Shown here piece by piece: positions 1 through 5,894 of a stretch of DNA of 6,732 nt. The notes beneath the pieces are model-generated. The model had not been told where the DNA came from and ran no database searches. It was given only the letters and a program-made list of their open reading frames with translations. The DNA is from an uncultured Rhodobiaceae bacterium (lineage in GTDB: Bacteria; Pseudomonadota; Alphaproteobacteria; RS24): NCBI GenBank assembly GCA_913020275.1, contig CAJWBV010000047.1, forward strand, positions 1 to 6,732. Reading direction: 5' to 3'. A program made the position numbers and the translations under genes. Numbering within the stretch: position 1 is the first letter of the stretch; the number at the start of each line of letters is the position of its first letter.

Positions 1-1032
1 CTGGGCGCGCGCGAGGCACGCGCTCTGGTGCCGGGCGCCGACCGCGAAACCCCAATTGAAGATTGCGTGCAAAGCGGCGACACATTGCTTGTGCAGGTCA
101 CGCGCCCGCCGGTGGGTGACAAGGGCGCGCAAATAACCGCGGATGTCACTCTGCCGGGTCGCGCCGTGGTAATCGCGCCGTGCCGCAACCGGATTGCCGT
201 GTCACGTAGTATTGAAGATGAAGGCGAGCGCACGCGTTTGGGCGAGCTTGCCGGCCAAATTGTCGCCGGTGAAAACGCCGACCCCATTGAGGTTGAAGGC
301 ATGGACGGGCCGGCAGGCTGGGTAATCCGCACCGCCGCAGTGGGCATGCAGGCCGACGATCTCGCCGCAGATATGACGAGCGTCGCCGCGCAATGGGAAG
401 CACTTATTGATCAGGCCGAGGAGGCCCGGCCACCAAGCCTTTTGCACGAAGATTTGGGCCCGGTTGAACGCGCCCTACGCGACCTTGTACGCAGCAGCAC
501 TGAAATTATTTGCATTGAAGGCGAAGCCGCGTTTCGCGCCGCCCAAGCCTATTGCCGCCAGCATTCGCCCGACCTTGTTGACCGCATTGAAAAATCCGAC
601 GATGACGAATATTTGTTCGATCGGCACAATATTGACGAATACATCGAAGAAGCCCAATCCGCGCGCGTTGAATTGCCCTCAGGCGGCTGGGTGATGTTTG
701 AAACCACGCAAGCCATGACAACGATTGATGTCAATTCGGGCAATCACGACGCACCGGCGCGCGCGGTTAATTTGGAAGCCGCCCAAATCATTGCGCGGCA
801 AATCAGGTTGCGTGGCCTTGGCGGGCTGATCGCCATTGACTTCATCGATATGACCGAAAGCCTCGACGGGGAAGCGGTTTTGCAGGCCCTCGATGAAGGA
901 TTTACCGGCGACAAACAGCCGGTGCGTATCGGCCCGATGTCGGAGTTTAGCGTGGTGGAAATGACGCGGCGACGCGGCGGCATGACGCTTGCCCAGAGCT
1001 TGCAACAAATCCGCCCCGCAGTGGATGAATAA
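1..1032 (+). CDS. rng: Ribonuclease E/G family endoribonuclease, 5'-truncated by window edge
   Basis: This is the C-terminal 343 residues of an RNase E/G-type endoribonuclease, which cleaves single-stranded AU-rich RNA in rRNA maturation and mRNA decay. The frame is open from base 1, so the gene begins outside the window and the GTG at 28 is not its start. The first ~45 residues are the end of the S1-like region (RExRAL, then a GDKGAQ-type segment). The catalytic DNase I-like domain follows, with LPSGG, TTIDVNSG and IDFIDM. The two metal-binding aspartates that match E. coli RNase E D303 and D346 are D243 and D280 of the fragment. The protein stops about 20 residues after the EMTRRR segment, before the zinc-link CPxC of E. 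coli RNase E/G, and the stretch between IDVNS and NLEAA is shorter than in E. coli. Its stop overlaps the yacG start by 8 bp, implying translational coupling. Family assignment is secure; the choice between rng and rne naming is conventional. Confidence 0.93.
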   Translation: MGAREARALVPGADRETPIEDCVQSGDTLLVQVTRPPVGDKGAQITADVTLPGRAVVIAPCRNRIAVSRSIEDEGERTRLGELAGQIVAGENADPIEVEGMDGPAGWVIRTAAVGMQADDLAADMTSVAAQWEALIDQAEEARPPSLLHEDLGPVERALRDLVRSSTEIICIEGEAAFRAAQAYCRQHSPDLVDRIEKSDDDEYLFDRHNIDEYIEEAQSARVELPSGGWVMFETTQAMTTIDVNSGNHDAPARAVNLEAAQIIARQIRLRGLGGLIAIDFIDMTESLDGEAVLQALDEGFTGDKQPVRIGPMSEFSVVEMTRRRGGMTLAQSLQQIRPAVDE

Positions 1033-1249
1033 ACGCACGAGCGCCATTATGGGAAAATGCCCGATCTGCAAAGTTGAACCGCCGCAAGAGACGCATAAGC
1101 CCTTTTGCTCCAAGCGCTGTGCCGATATTGACCTGCACCGCTGGCTGGGCGGCACCTATGCCATCCCCGCAGTTGAACCGCCGGATGATTTTGACGCCGA
1201 GATGGAAGCGGCCTTGCACGAGATTGACACACCGGACGAAATTCACTGA
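1025..1249 (+). CDS. yacG: YacG zinc-binding protein (DNA gyrase inhibitor family)
   Basis: A 74-residue protein of the YacG family; in E. coli YacG is a small zinc protein that binds GyrB and inhibits DNA gyrase. The sequence shows the family's four cysteines as CPIC (C12, C15) and CSKRC (C28, C32), followed by the typical DLHRWLGGTYAIP segment and an acidic tail. The ATG at 1025 is chosen because it overlaps the RNase stop codon (ATGAATAA), the usual coupled arrangement. The ATG at 1049, giving MGKCPIC, is a real alternative, since neither start has a strong Shine-Dalgarno sequence and the zinc core begins only after it. An ATG at 989 also lies in this frame but would overlap the RNase gene by 44 bp. 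Co-transcription with the RNase E/G gene is likely. The protein family is clear; the start is uncertain. Confidence 0.9.
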   Translation: MNKRTSAIMGKCPICKVEPPQETHKPFCSKRCADIDLHRWLGGTYAIPAVEPPDDFDAEMEAALHEIDTPDEIH

Positions 1250-1274
1250 CGGGATCTAACAGGGGGAGGCATCC

Positions 1275-2015
1275 ATGCGTCTTGAAAACAAAGTGGCGAT
1301 TGTGACCGGCGCAGCGTCGGGCATTGGCGCGGCCACGGCACAGCTTTTTGCCGTCGAAGGCGCGCGCGTGCTGGCCGTTGACCTGGATGAAACGGGCCTG
1401 CACAACAATCATGGCGAGACAGCCAATATTGATTGCTTGGCGATGGATATTTGCGACGCGGATGCTCCAGACATAATTATCGGCGAAGCAGTTGACCGAT
1501 TTGGCCAGCTGGACATTCTGATGAATAATGCCGGCATCGGTTCCAATGCACTGGGCGAAGACATGGCTTTGGAGGTTTGGCAGAAGACGCTGGACGTCAA
1601 CCTCACCGCCTCTTTTCGTTTGTGTCAGGCAGCCATTCCGCATCTTAAAAACGCCCCCGCCGGACGCATTATCAATGTGGCCTCGGTGATGGCGCAACAT
1701 ACCGATTATGGTCTAACCGCCTATTGCGCCTCAAAAGCCGGCGTGACGGGCTATACGCGTACTCTGGCGTTGGAACTGGGCAAGTATGGCATCACCGCAA
1801 ATTGCATTTTACCCGGTGCCATTCACACCGGCATGACAGCGGCCTCTTTCGCGCATGATGAAATTGCCGATACATGGGCGAAAAAATCACCCCTGCGCCG
1901 ATTGGGGCAACCTATCGATATCGCGCGTGGTGCGCTGTTTCTGGCAAGCGATGACAGCGGCTTTGTGACGGGCCATGATTTGAATGTCGATGGCGGCATG
2001 CTCTTGCGCACCTAG
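1275..2015 (+). CDS. Short-chain dehydrogenase/reductase (classical SDR, FabG-like)
   Basis: A 246-residue NAD(P)-dependent oxidoreductase of the classical SDR family, with a Rossmann fold that is probably soluble and tetrameric. Visible motifs in order: TGAASGIG at 11-18 (cofactor loop), D36 at the end of the second strand (an acidic residue here usually favours NAD(H) over NADPH), NNAG at 84-87, and the catalytic tetrad N109, S137, Y150 and K154 (YCASK). The PG pair at 180-181 and a C-terminal GHDLNVDGGM end complete the fold. Length and motifs are normal, so the enzyme should be active. The start is fixed by a strong GGGAGG ribosome binding site at 1264-1269, five bases before the ATG. It lies only 25 bp after yacG with no visible terminator, so read-through from the housekeeping genes is possible. 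The substrate cannot be read from the sequence; a 3-hydroxyacyl-CoA or another secondary alcohol would fit the neighbouring CoA-pathway genes. FabG proper is less likely because it normally uses NADPH and sits with fab genes. Confidence 0.92.
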   Translation: MRLENKVAIVTGAASGIGAATAQLFAVEGARVLAVDLDETGLHNNHGETANIDCLAMDICDADAPDIIIGEAVDRFGQLDILMNNAGIGSNALGEDMALEVWQKTLDVNLTASFRLCQAAIPHLKNAPAGRIINVASVMAQHTDYGLTAYCASKAGVTGYTRTLALELGKYGITANCILPGAIHTGMTAASFAHDEIADTWAKKSPLRRLGQPIDIARGALFLASDDSGFVTGHDLNVDGGMLLRT

Positions 2016-2038
2016 ATCGCGCGAGAACCCCAAGCAAC

Positions 2039-2044
2039 TTGACA
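2039..2044 (+). promoter_or_regulatory. Possible -35 element upstream of the NylB-like gene
   Basis: The 117-bp gap between the dehydrogenase and the hydrolase (2016-2132) holds a perfect TTGACA, preceded by C as in the alphaproteobacterial CTTGAC form. The hexamer 17 bp downstream (2062-2067, GACGCT) is a poor -10 match, so this is only a candidate. The gap length and this element suggest that the hydrolase gene may have its own promoter. Nothing else of note was seen in the gap apart from the ribosome binding site and a weak CCGGC/GCCGG dyad at 2082-2106. Confidence 0.25.
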
Positions 2045-2121
2045 AGCAAAATAAGTTTGCCGACGCTGGATGACTATCTGTCCGGCACTGTGCGGCATTG
2101 AGCCGGCGCATACCGGATGTC

Positions 2122-2127
2122 AGGAGG
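2122..2127 (+). promoter_or_regulatory. Ribosome binding site that sets the hydrolase start
   Basis: A consensus AGGAGG lies five bases before the ATG at 2133. It decides against the longer reading frame, which opens at an ATG at 2070 and would translate straight through this site into a Cys-rich leader with no family similarity. Confidence 0.8.
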
Positions 2128-2132
2128 AACAG

Positions 2133-3362
2133 ATGAGCGAAACATCCCGAATGATGCCGCGCACCGCCCATTTTAACGGATGGCGCGACCCGAAAAACAT
2201 ACGCTGGCACTTGCGCAACCTCTCCACCCTCCCCTCGCTTATGGTGCCGCGCGGTGGCCCCGTCTATGATTTGCCGACCGGTACATCGCGCGATATCGAA
2301 AATTTCAGCTATGAGTGGCAGGGCAAAGCGCTGACGCTCGCTACAGCCATGGCGCAAGACTGCATTGACGGATATCTTGTCGTGCATGACGGCAAATTGG
2401 TTTTTGAGCGGTATTTTGACAGCTTTCGCGACAGCGACCACCACATCTGGTTTTCCATGACCAAATCGCTGATCTCGACCGCTTTCGGCATCGCACAAAG
2501 TCGCTTCGACATTGATGAAGGCAAACCACCGGCCCATTATCTGCCGGAACTTGCCGACAGCGTGTTCGGGCAAGTATCCATCCGCAATGTACTCAATATG
2601 GTGACAGCGCTCGACTATACGGAAGAATATGACGAGATGACGCCCGGTAGCGTGCATCTGGAATATTTCCGGCGATTGGGTTTTATGGCGGATTTTTCGC
2701 TTTATTCAATCGCCCCCGCCGTGTCCGATGAGCCGCGCGGTGTGCGCGATATGCTGCCACAATTCCGCCAGGCAGATGGCGGCGTTACCGGTGCCATGTT
2801 TCAGTATCAATCGCCAAATGTGGATGTGATCGGCTGGTTGATCGAGCGCGTTACCGGCGTACCGCTTGTCGATTTTATCCGGCAGAATATCTGGGCGCCG
2901 CTGGGGGCCGAGCATGACGGTGTGTTCACAACAGATGTGTCTTTCGCACCCATCGCAACAGGCGGCTTCAATTCCACTTTACGCGACGCAGCACGTTTCG
3001 GCCTCATGGCGCTCAATGACGGTTGCCTCGGACAAACACAAATCGCACCGGAAAGCTGGATAAAGGACACCTATGATGTGCGTGACGAAGACCGCGCCGC
3101 CGGAGCCGCCAGCGTCAATGCCGATGCCACACATGAACGCTTCATTGACGGCTTCACGGGCTATCGCAGTTTCTGGTGGCAGTTTGATGCCGCCCAAGGC
3201 GAGCGCGTTGCCATGGGCGTTCATGGGCAGGTGATATATGTGAACCGCGCGAAAAATCTGGTCATTGCAAATTTCGCCAGTCCCGAAGTGACAGCCAATC
3301 AATTGCGCCCGACATTCAAACAAATGTTGGCCGGCACCCGCGCGCTTGCCGCCGGTTTTTAA
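2133..3362 (+). CDS. NylB-like serine hydrolase (beta-lactamase / 6-aminohexanoate-dimer hydrolase family)
   Basis: A 409-residue serine hydrolase of the class C beta-lactamase/DD-peptidase fold, closest by eye to 6-aminohexanoate-dimer hydrolase (NylB). Catalytic elements: SMTK at 108-111 (nucleophile S108, base K111), Y225 in FQYQSPN, and the HG motif at 364-365 in GVHGQ, which takes the place of KTG. Further NylB-like segments are NIRWHLRNL near residue 22, DYTEEY at 161-166, and IERVTG at 237-242. Y166 falls where NylB has Y170, the residue linked to its amide activity; residue 276 is Thr where nylon enzymes carry Asn or His 266. These correspondences come from my recollection of NylB, not from a computed alignment. 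There is no signal peptide or membrane segment, so the enzyme is probably cytoplasmic, as NylB is. Family members hydrolyse cyclic or linear amides, short esters or lactams; the natural substrate here is unknown. A carboxylic acid product would suit the acyl-CoA synthetase downstream. Confidence 0.88.
   Translation: MSETSRMMPRTAHFNGWRDPKNIRWHLRNLSTLPSLMVPRGGPVYDLPTGTSRDIENFSYEWQGKALTLATAMAQDCIDGYLVVHDGKLVFERYFDSFRDSDHHIWFSMTKSLISTAFGIAQSRFDIDEGKPPAHYLPELADSVFGQVSIRNVLNMVTALDYTEEYDEMTPGSVHLEYFRRLGFMADFSLYSIAPAVSDEPRGVRDMLPQFRQADGGVTGAMFQYQSPNVDVIGWLIERVTGVPLVDFIRQNIWAPLGAEHDGVFTTDVSFAPIATGGFNSTLRDAARFGLMALNDGCLGQTQIAPESWIKDTYDVRDEDRAAGAASVNADATHERFIDGFTGYRSFWWQFDAAQGERVAMGVHGQVIYVNRAKNLVIANFASPEVTANQLRPTFKQMLAGTRALAAGF
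3331..3360 (+). terminator. Possible intrinsic terminator overlapping the end of the hydrolase gene
   Basis: CCGGC at 3331-3335 can pair with GCCGG at 3351-3355 around a 15-nt loop, and TTTTT (3356-3360) follows immediately and includes the start of the stop codon. An alternative pairing is CGGCA (3332-3336) with TGCCG (3347-3351). The stem is short for a terminator, so the call is weak, but the GC stem plus T-run at the very end of a gene is the right layout. Confidence 0.3.
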
Positions 3363-3445
3363 GGCCTCTCGACAGCGTTTATTTCTTTGCCTTTGGTGCC
3401 GCATTTTGAAAAAATATTTGTGAGGTTAAGGGAAATAATCTAGAC

Positions 3446-3469
3446 CGCGAGCTTTATATCCAACTCGCG
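3446..3469 (+). other. Small hairpin in the leader of the acyl-CoA synthetase gene
   Basis: The 123-bp gap between hydrolase and synthetase (3363-3485) contains CGCGAG (3446-3451) and CTCGCG (3464-3469), a perfect 6-bp inverted repeat with a 12-nt loop. It is followed by a run of A, not T, so it is not a plus-strand terminator. It ends about 8 nt before the G-rich ribosome binding site (3477-3481) and could mask or stabilise the leader, or act as an operator. A good -10-like AATAAT lies at 3434-3439, but no convincing -35 stands at the right distance; TTGAAA at 3406-3411 is 22 bp away. Confidence 0.35.
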
Positions 3470-3485
3470 AAAAAATGGGGGCTAA

Positions 3486-5045
3486 ATGACCAATCTCACG
3501 CAATTCATGAACGCAGCAGCGGATACGCGCCCAAATGCCAGTGCCACGATTATGGGCACACGCAAGCGCAACTGGCACGAACATCGCGAGCGCGTGGCAA
3601 AGCTGGCTGACAGCCTACGTAGGCTGGGCGCATCCGCTAGCGACCGCGTAGCTATTCTGGCACTCAATTCTGACCGCTATACTGAATATTTTCATGCCGT
3701 CTGGTGGGCGGGTGCCGCCGTGGTGCCGATGAATATTCGCTGGACGTCTGTGGAAAACGCCTATTCGCTCAACGACTCCGAGGCTGAAATATTGTTCGTG
3801 GACAAAGCATTCGCACCTGTGGTCGATGAAATTCGTCCCGAATGCCTAAAACTGAAAACGGTGATTTATCTTGACGATGACGAGGCGCCGGAAGGCATGC
3901 TGGCTTATGAAGACCTCGTGGATCAGGGCAGTTTATGTGACGATGCCATGTGCTTTGGCGAAGACCTCGCGGGGCTCTACTATACGGGCGGCACGACAGG
4001 TTTTCCCAAAGGCGTAATGCTGCCGCACCGCGCGCTTTGGTACAATAATCTGGTGATGTCAAAAATGACCGAAGCGGGGCCCGAAAGCCTCTATCTGCAC
4101 ACCGGGCCCATGTTTCATTTGGCCGATGGCTGCGCCAGCGGCGGGCTGACGGCGGTCGGGGCAACCCATGCCTATATCCCGATGTTTGATATTGACGGCG
4201 TGCTGGACACCATCGAAACCCACGGGGTCACGCACACCCTGATGGTGCCGACTATGATCGGCATGTTGCTTGACTCGGACAAATTTGATCCGGCACGTCT
4301 GGCGTCACTGAAATATCTGACTTATGGCGCCTCGCCCATGCCTGAGGGCCTGCTGATCGACCTGATCGAGCGCCTGCCGAATTTGAATATCATCCAAGGT
4401 TACGGCCAAACCGAGCTAGCTCCGATTGTGACGACCCTACAGCCCGAATATCATGTGCTGGGGGGCAATAATTCCAAATTGCGTTCGGCGGGGCGTCCGG
4501 TACCGGGCACGGAGGTCAAAATCGTCGATGAGGACGGCAATAAGGTTGCAAGGGGCGATGTCGGGGAAATTTGCGCGCGCAGCATGGGTGCCATGCAAGG
4601 CTATTGGAAACTAGACGAGCAAACCGCCGCCACGCTGGTCGATGGCTGGGTGCATACGGGCGATGGCGGTTACATGGACGATGACGGCTTCATCTTTATC
4701 GCTGACCGCATGAAAGACATGATTGTCACCGGCGGCGAGAACGTTTTTTCAGCCGAAGTCGAGAGCGCCATTTCCACCCATGACGCGGTTTCCGCAGTTG
4801 CGGTAATCGGCATTCCGGATGACAAATGGGGCGAGGCGGTGCATGCGATTATCGTTCCGAAAGAAGGCATGGCGCCGAACACGGATGAAATTATCGAGCA
4901 TTGTCGTCCCCTGATTGCAAATTACAAACTGCCACGCTCAACCGAATTGCGCGCTGACCCATTGCCCCTTTCGGGCGCGGGCAAGGTGCTGAAACGCGAT
5001 TTACGGGCACCTTTCTGGGAAGGTAAGGAGCGGCAGGTCAATTAA
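3486..5045 (+). CDS. AMP-forming acyl-CoA synthetase (fatty acid/carboxylate-CoA ligase)
   Basis: A 519-residue ANL-superfamily adenylating enzyme that activates a carboxylic acid with ATP to an acyl-adenylate and then forms the CoA thioester. Motifs in order: the P-loop YTGGTTGFPKG at 166-176, YGQTE at 306-310, TGD at 391-393, the hinge-region DRMKDMI at 407-413, GGENVFSAEVE at 416-426, and the C-terminal PLSGAGK with catalytic K500. All are intact and the length is normal for FadD-like ligases of this size. It is not PaaK (phenylacetate-CoA ligase), which is shorter and differs in motifs. The C-terminal PFWEGKERQVN ending resembles medium/long-chain and FadD3-type ligases, but chain length cannot be read from the sequence. 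The start has a G-rich ribosome binding site (3477-3481), four bases before the ATG. It has no signal peptide. It may share a transcript with the hydrolase 123 bp upstream or have its own promoter. It converges with the paaX-like gene, leaving 30 bp between stops and no clear terminator. Confidence 0.93.
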   Translation: MTNLTQFMNAAADTRPNASATIMGTRKRNWHEHRERVAKLADSLRRLGASASDRVAILALNSDRYTEYFHAVWWAGAAVVPMNIRWTSVENAYSLNDSEAEILFVDKAFAPVVDEIRPECLKLKTVIYLDDDEAPEGMLAYEDLVDQGSLCDDAMCFGEDLAGLYYTGGTTGFPKGVMLPHRALWYNNLVMSKMTEAGPESLYLHTGPMFHLADGCASGGLTAVGATHAYIPMFDIDGVLDTIETHGVTHTLMVPTMIGMLLDSDKFDPARLASLKYLTYGASPMPEGLLIDLIERLPNLNIIQGYGQTELAPIVTTLQPEYHVLGGNNSKLRSAGRPVPGTEVKIVDEDGNKVARGDVGEICARSMGAMQGYWKLDEQTAATLVDGWVHTGDGGYMDDDGFIFIADRMKDMIVTGGENVFSAEVESAISTHDAVSAVAVIGIPDDKWGEAVHAIIVPKEGMAPNTDEIIEHCRPLIANYKLPRSTELRADPLPLSGAGKVLKRDLRAPFWEGKERQVN

Positions 5046-5075
5046 AACCGAATTTGTGGGCGTAGCCGGCAATAT

Positions 5076-5804
5076 TTAGGAATCGACAATCTGTTCGAGC
5101 GATACTTCTGATAGCGATGACAACAGTCGTTGCACCGCCCCCCTAAGGTCACCAAGTGGCACCGCGTTTTCGAACAAAACATCAGGAACATTCGGCACAC
5201 GCAAAATGATGCGGCGCCATTCATGCACCAATGAAAGCCGTAAAACAGCGTGATCCAATTCCGACAAACCCGATCCGGTGGAAAAGTCCATTAATCGTGC
5301 ATATAAATTTCGGGCAGCGCGCAAAACATCGCACCCAACCAATCGATCCACCATCCATGTGGGCAGTGGGTCTGTTACCGCAAGGTTCATCGCACCCTCA
5401 TATTTCGATGTGACGAGGCTTATGCCGGAAGCGATGCGCAAACCCTCTGGCGCAATTTTGCTCGGATCATACAGAGCAAGCATCAGCGCCTGCCCCGAAG
5501 CCGCCCCATAAATGCGCGGCGCAGCCTCGCGGCTAAGATTGCGCCCATTATCAGTCAGGCGATAGTGGCTTTCACGGCCAAATTTTACGCTTTCAAGCCA
5601 ATCCTCTTTGCGAAGCCTGTGCAGAGCCACCCGTGTGGCCTCCGGTTTCACACCGATTTGTGCGGTCAGTCGGTTAAGTGTTCGGGAGCTGATATAGCGG
5701 TTATCTTCGCGTGCCAAATCGCCAAAAATCGTCACAATAAACGACCAGACGCGCGGACGTTCCCCGCCAAGGATATGGTGGACGGCAGGCGTCATGGGCC
5801 GCAT
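5076..5804 (-). CDS. PaaX-family transcriptional regulator (compact form)
   Basis: A 242-residue regulator of the PaaX family, whose E. coli founder represses phenylacetate catabolism and is released by phenylacetyl-CoA. Residues 17-90 form the family's winged helix: RPRVWSFIVTIFGDL, then YISSRTLNRLTAQIGVKP, then the probable recognition helix EATRVALHRLRKEDWL, and a wing with FGRESHYRLTDNG. The C-terminal family signature is seen at about 188-213 (LRLSLVHEWRRIILR, then PNVPDVLFENA). The protein is some 70 residues shorter than E. coli PaaX (about 316), and the shortfall seems to lie in the central Cas2-like domain and the C-terminal tail. The start at 5804 is chosen because AAGGAG (5809-5814, read on the minus strand) stands four bases before that ATG; the frame stays open upstream to 6014 but that part is antisense to paaG. 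It is divergent from paaG and probably controls it and itself. The effector could be phenylacetyl-CoA or another acyl-CoA. Confidence 0.88.
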   Translation of the reverse strand: MRPMTPAVHHILGGERPRVWSFIVTIFGDLAREDNRYISSRTLNRLTAQIGVKPEATRVALHRLRKEDWLESVKFGRESHYRLTDNGRNLSREAAPRIYGAASGQALMLALYDPSKIAPEGLRIASGISLVTSKYEGAMNLAVTDPLPTWMVDRLVGCDVLRAARNLYARLMDFSTGSGLSELDHAVLRLSLVHEWRRIILRVPNVPDVLFENAVPLGDLRGAVQRLLSSLSEVSLEQIVDS

Positions 5805-5808
5805 GGAA

Positions 5809-5814
5809 CTCCTT
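5809..5814 (-). promoter_or_regulatory. Ribosome binding site that sets the paaX-like start
   Basis: On the minus strand this reads AAGGAG, four bases before the ATG at 5804. It rules out the 70-residue N-terminal extension that the open frame would allow and fits the family's usual N-terminus just before the winged helix. Confidence 0.75.
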
Positions 5815-5830
5815 CTTCGATTCTTGTTTA

Positions 5831-5859
5831 ATAATTGACCACCTGGTCGGCTTATGCAA
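5831..5859 (-). promoter_or_regulatory. Putative promoter of the paaX-like gene
   Basis: Read on the minus strand, TTGCAT (5854-5859) and AATTAT (5831-5836) are separated by exactly 17 bp and match the sigma-70 hexamers at 4 of 6 bases or better each. Transcription would start near 5824, giving a leader of about 20 nt that carries the AAGGAG site. The central dyad at 5837-5848 fills the spacer, so a protein bound there would block this promoter. Confidence 0.4.
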
Positions 5860-5863
5860 CGAT
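5835..5863 (+). promoter_or_regulatory. Putative promoter of paaG
   Basis: TTGACC (5835-5840) matches the -35 consensus at 5 of 6 bases; 17 bp downstream AACGAT (5858-5863) is a weak -10. Transcription would begin near 5870, leaving a leader of about 25 nt before the paaG ATG. Its -35 overlaps the GACCA/TGGTC dyad. The weak -10 makes the exact assignment doubtful. Confidence 0.3.
5837..5848. promoter_or_regulatory. Compact dyad GACCA-CC-TGGTC, candidate operator
   Basis: A perfect 5-bp inverted repeat with a 2-bp centre lies in the 90-bp divergent region, overlapping the candidate paaG -35 and the spacer of the minus-strand promoter. The wider 7-bp inverted repeat (5826-5868) encloses it, but their centres differ by about 4.5 bp. 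It could be bound by the PaaX-family protein or by an unrelated dimeric regulator; TetR-type phenylacetate regulators use GACC/GGTC-containing sites of similar look. Confidence 0.4.
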
Positions 5864-5894
5864 TAAACGAAATTGATTGAGGGAGTCTACAGTC

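Larger units (their letters stand above)
5826..5868. promoter_or_regulatory. Inverted repeat with 7-bp arms in the paaX-like/paaG intergenic region
   Basis: GTTTAAT (5826-5832) and ATTAAAC (5862-5868) are perfect inverted copies separated by 29 bp. The layout resembles the spaced dyad reported for E. coli PaaX (TGATTC, about 27 bp, GAATCA), though the arm sequence differs. It spans the likely divergent promoters, so it is a reasonable operator candidate. No binding evidence can be drawn from sequence alone. Confidence 0.4.

Noticed and set aside
679..1155. 158-codon open frame on the minus strand.
   Set aside because: It is antisense to the RNase catalytic domain and yacG, without any recognisable feature.
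1047..1700. 217-codon open frame on the minus strand.
   Set aside because: It covers yacG and the SDR gene antisense, both of which have clear family motifs; it has no domain or ribosome binding site support.
2070..2132. Longer start of the hydrolase at the ATG at 2070.
   Set aside because: It translates through a consensus AGGAGG site and gives a leader without similarity or signal-peptide character.
1887..2657. 256-codon open frame on the minus strand.
   Set aside because: It lies antisense to the SDR and NylB-like genes, has no recognisable domain, and its composition is that of a shadow frame.
2082..3355. CCGGC-15 nt-GCCGG dyads with the same arms and spacing on both sides of the NylB-like gene (2082-2106 and 3331-3355), as if marking a gene cassette.
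   Set aside because: The arms are only 5 bp of common GC-rich sequence, the loops differ, and the second copy is within coding sequence; coincidence is the simpler reading.
5046..5075. Bidirectional terminator between the convergent synthetase and paaX-like genes.
   Set aside because: The 30-bp gap shows no stem followed by a T-run on either strand.
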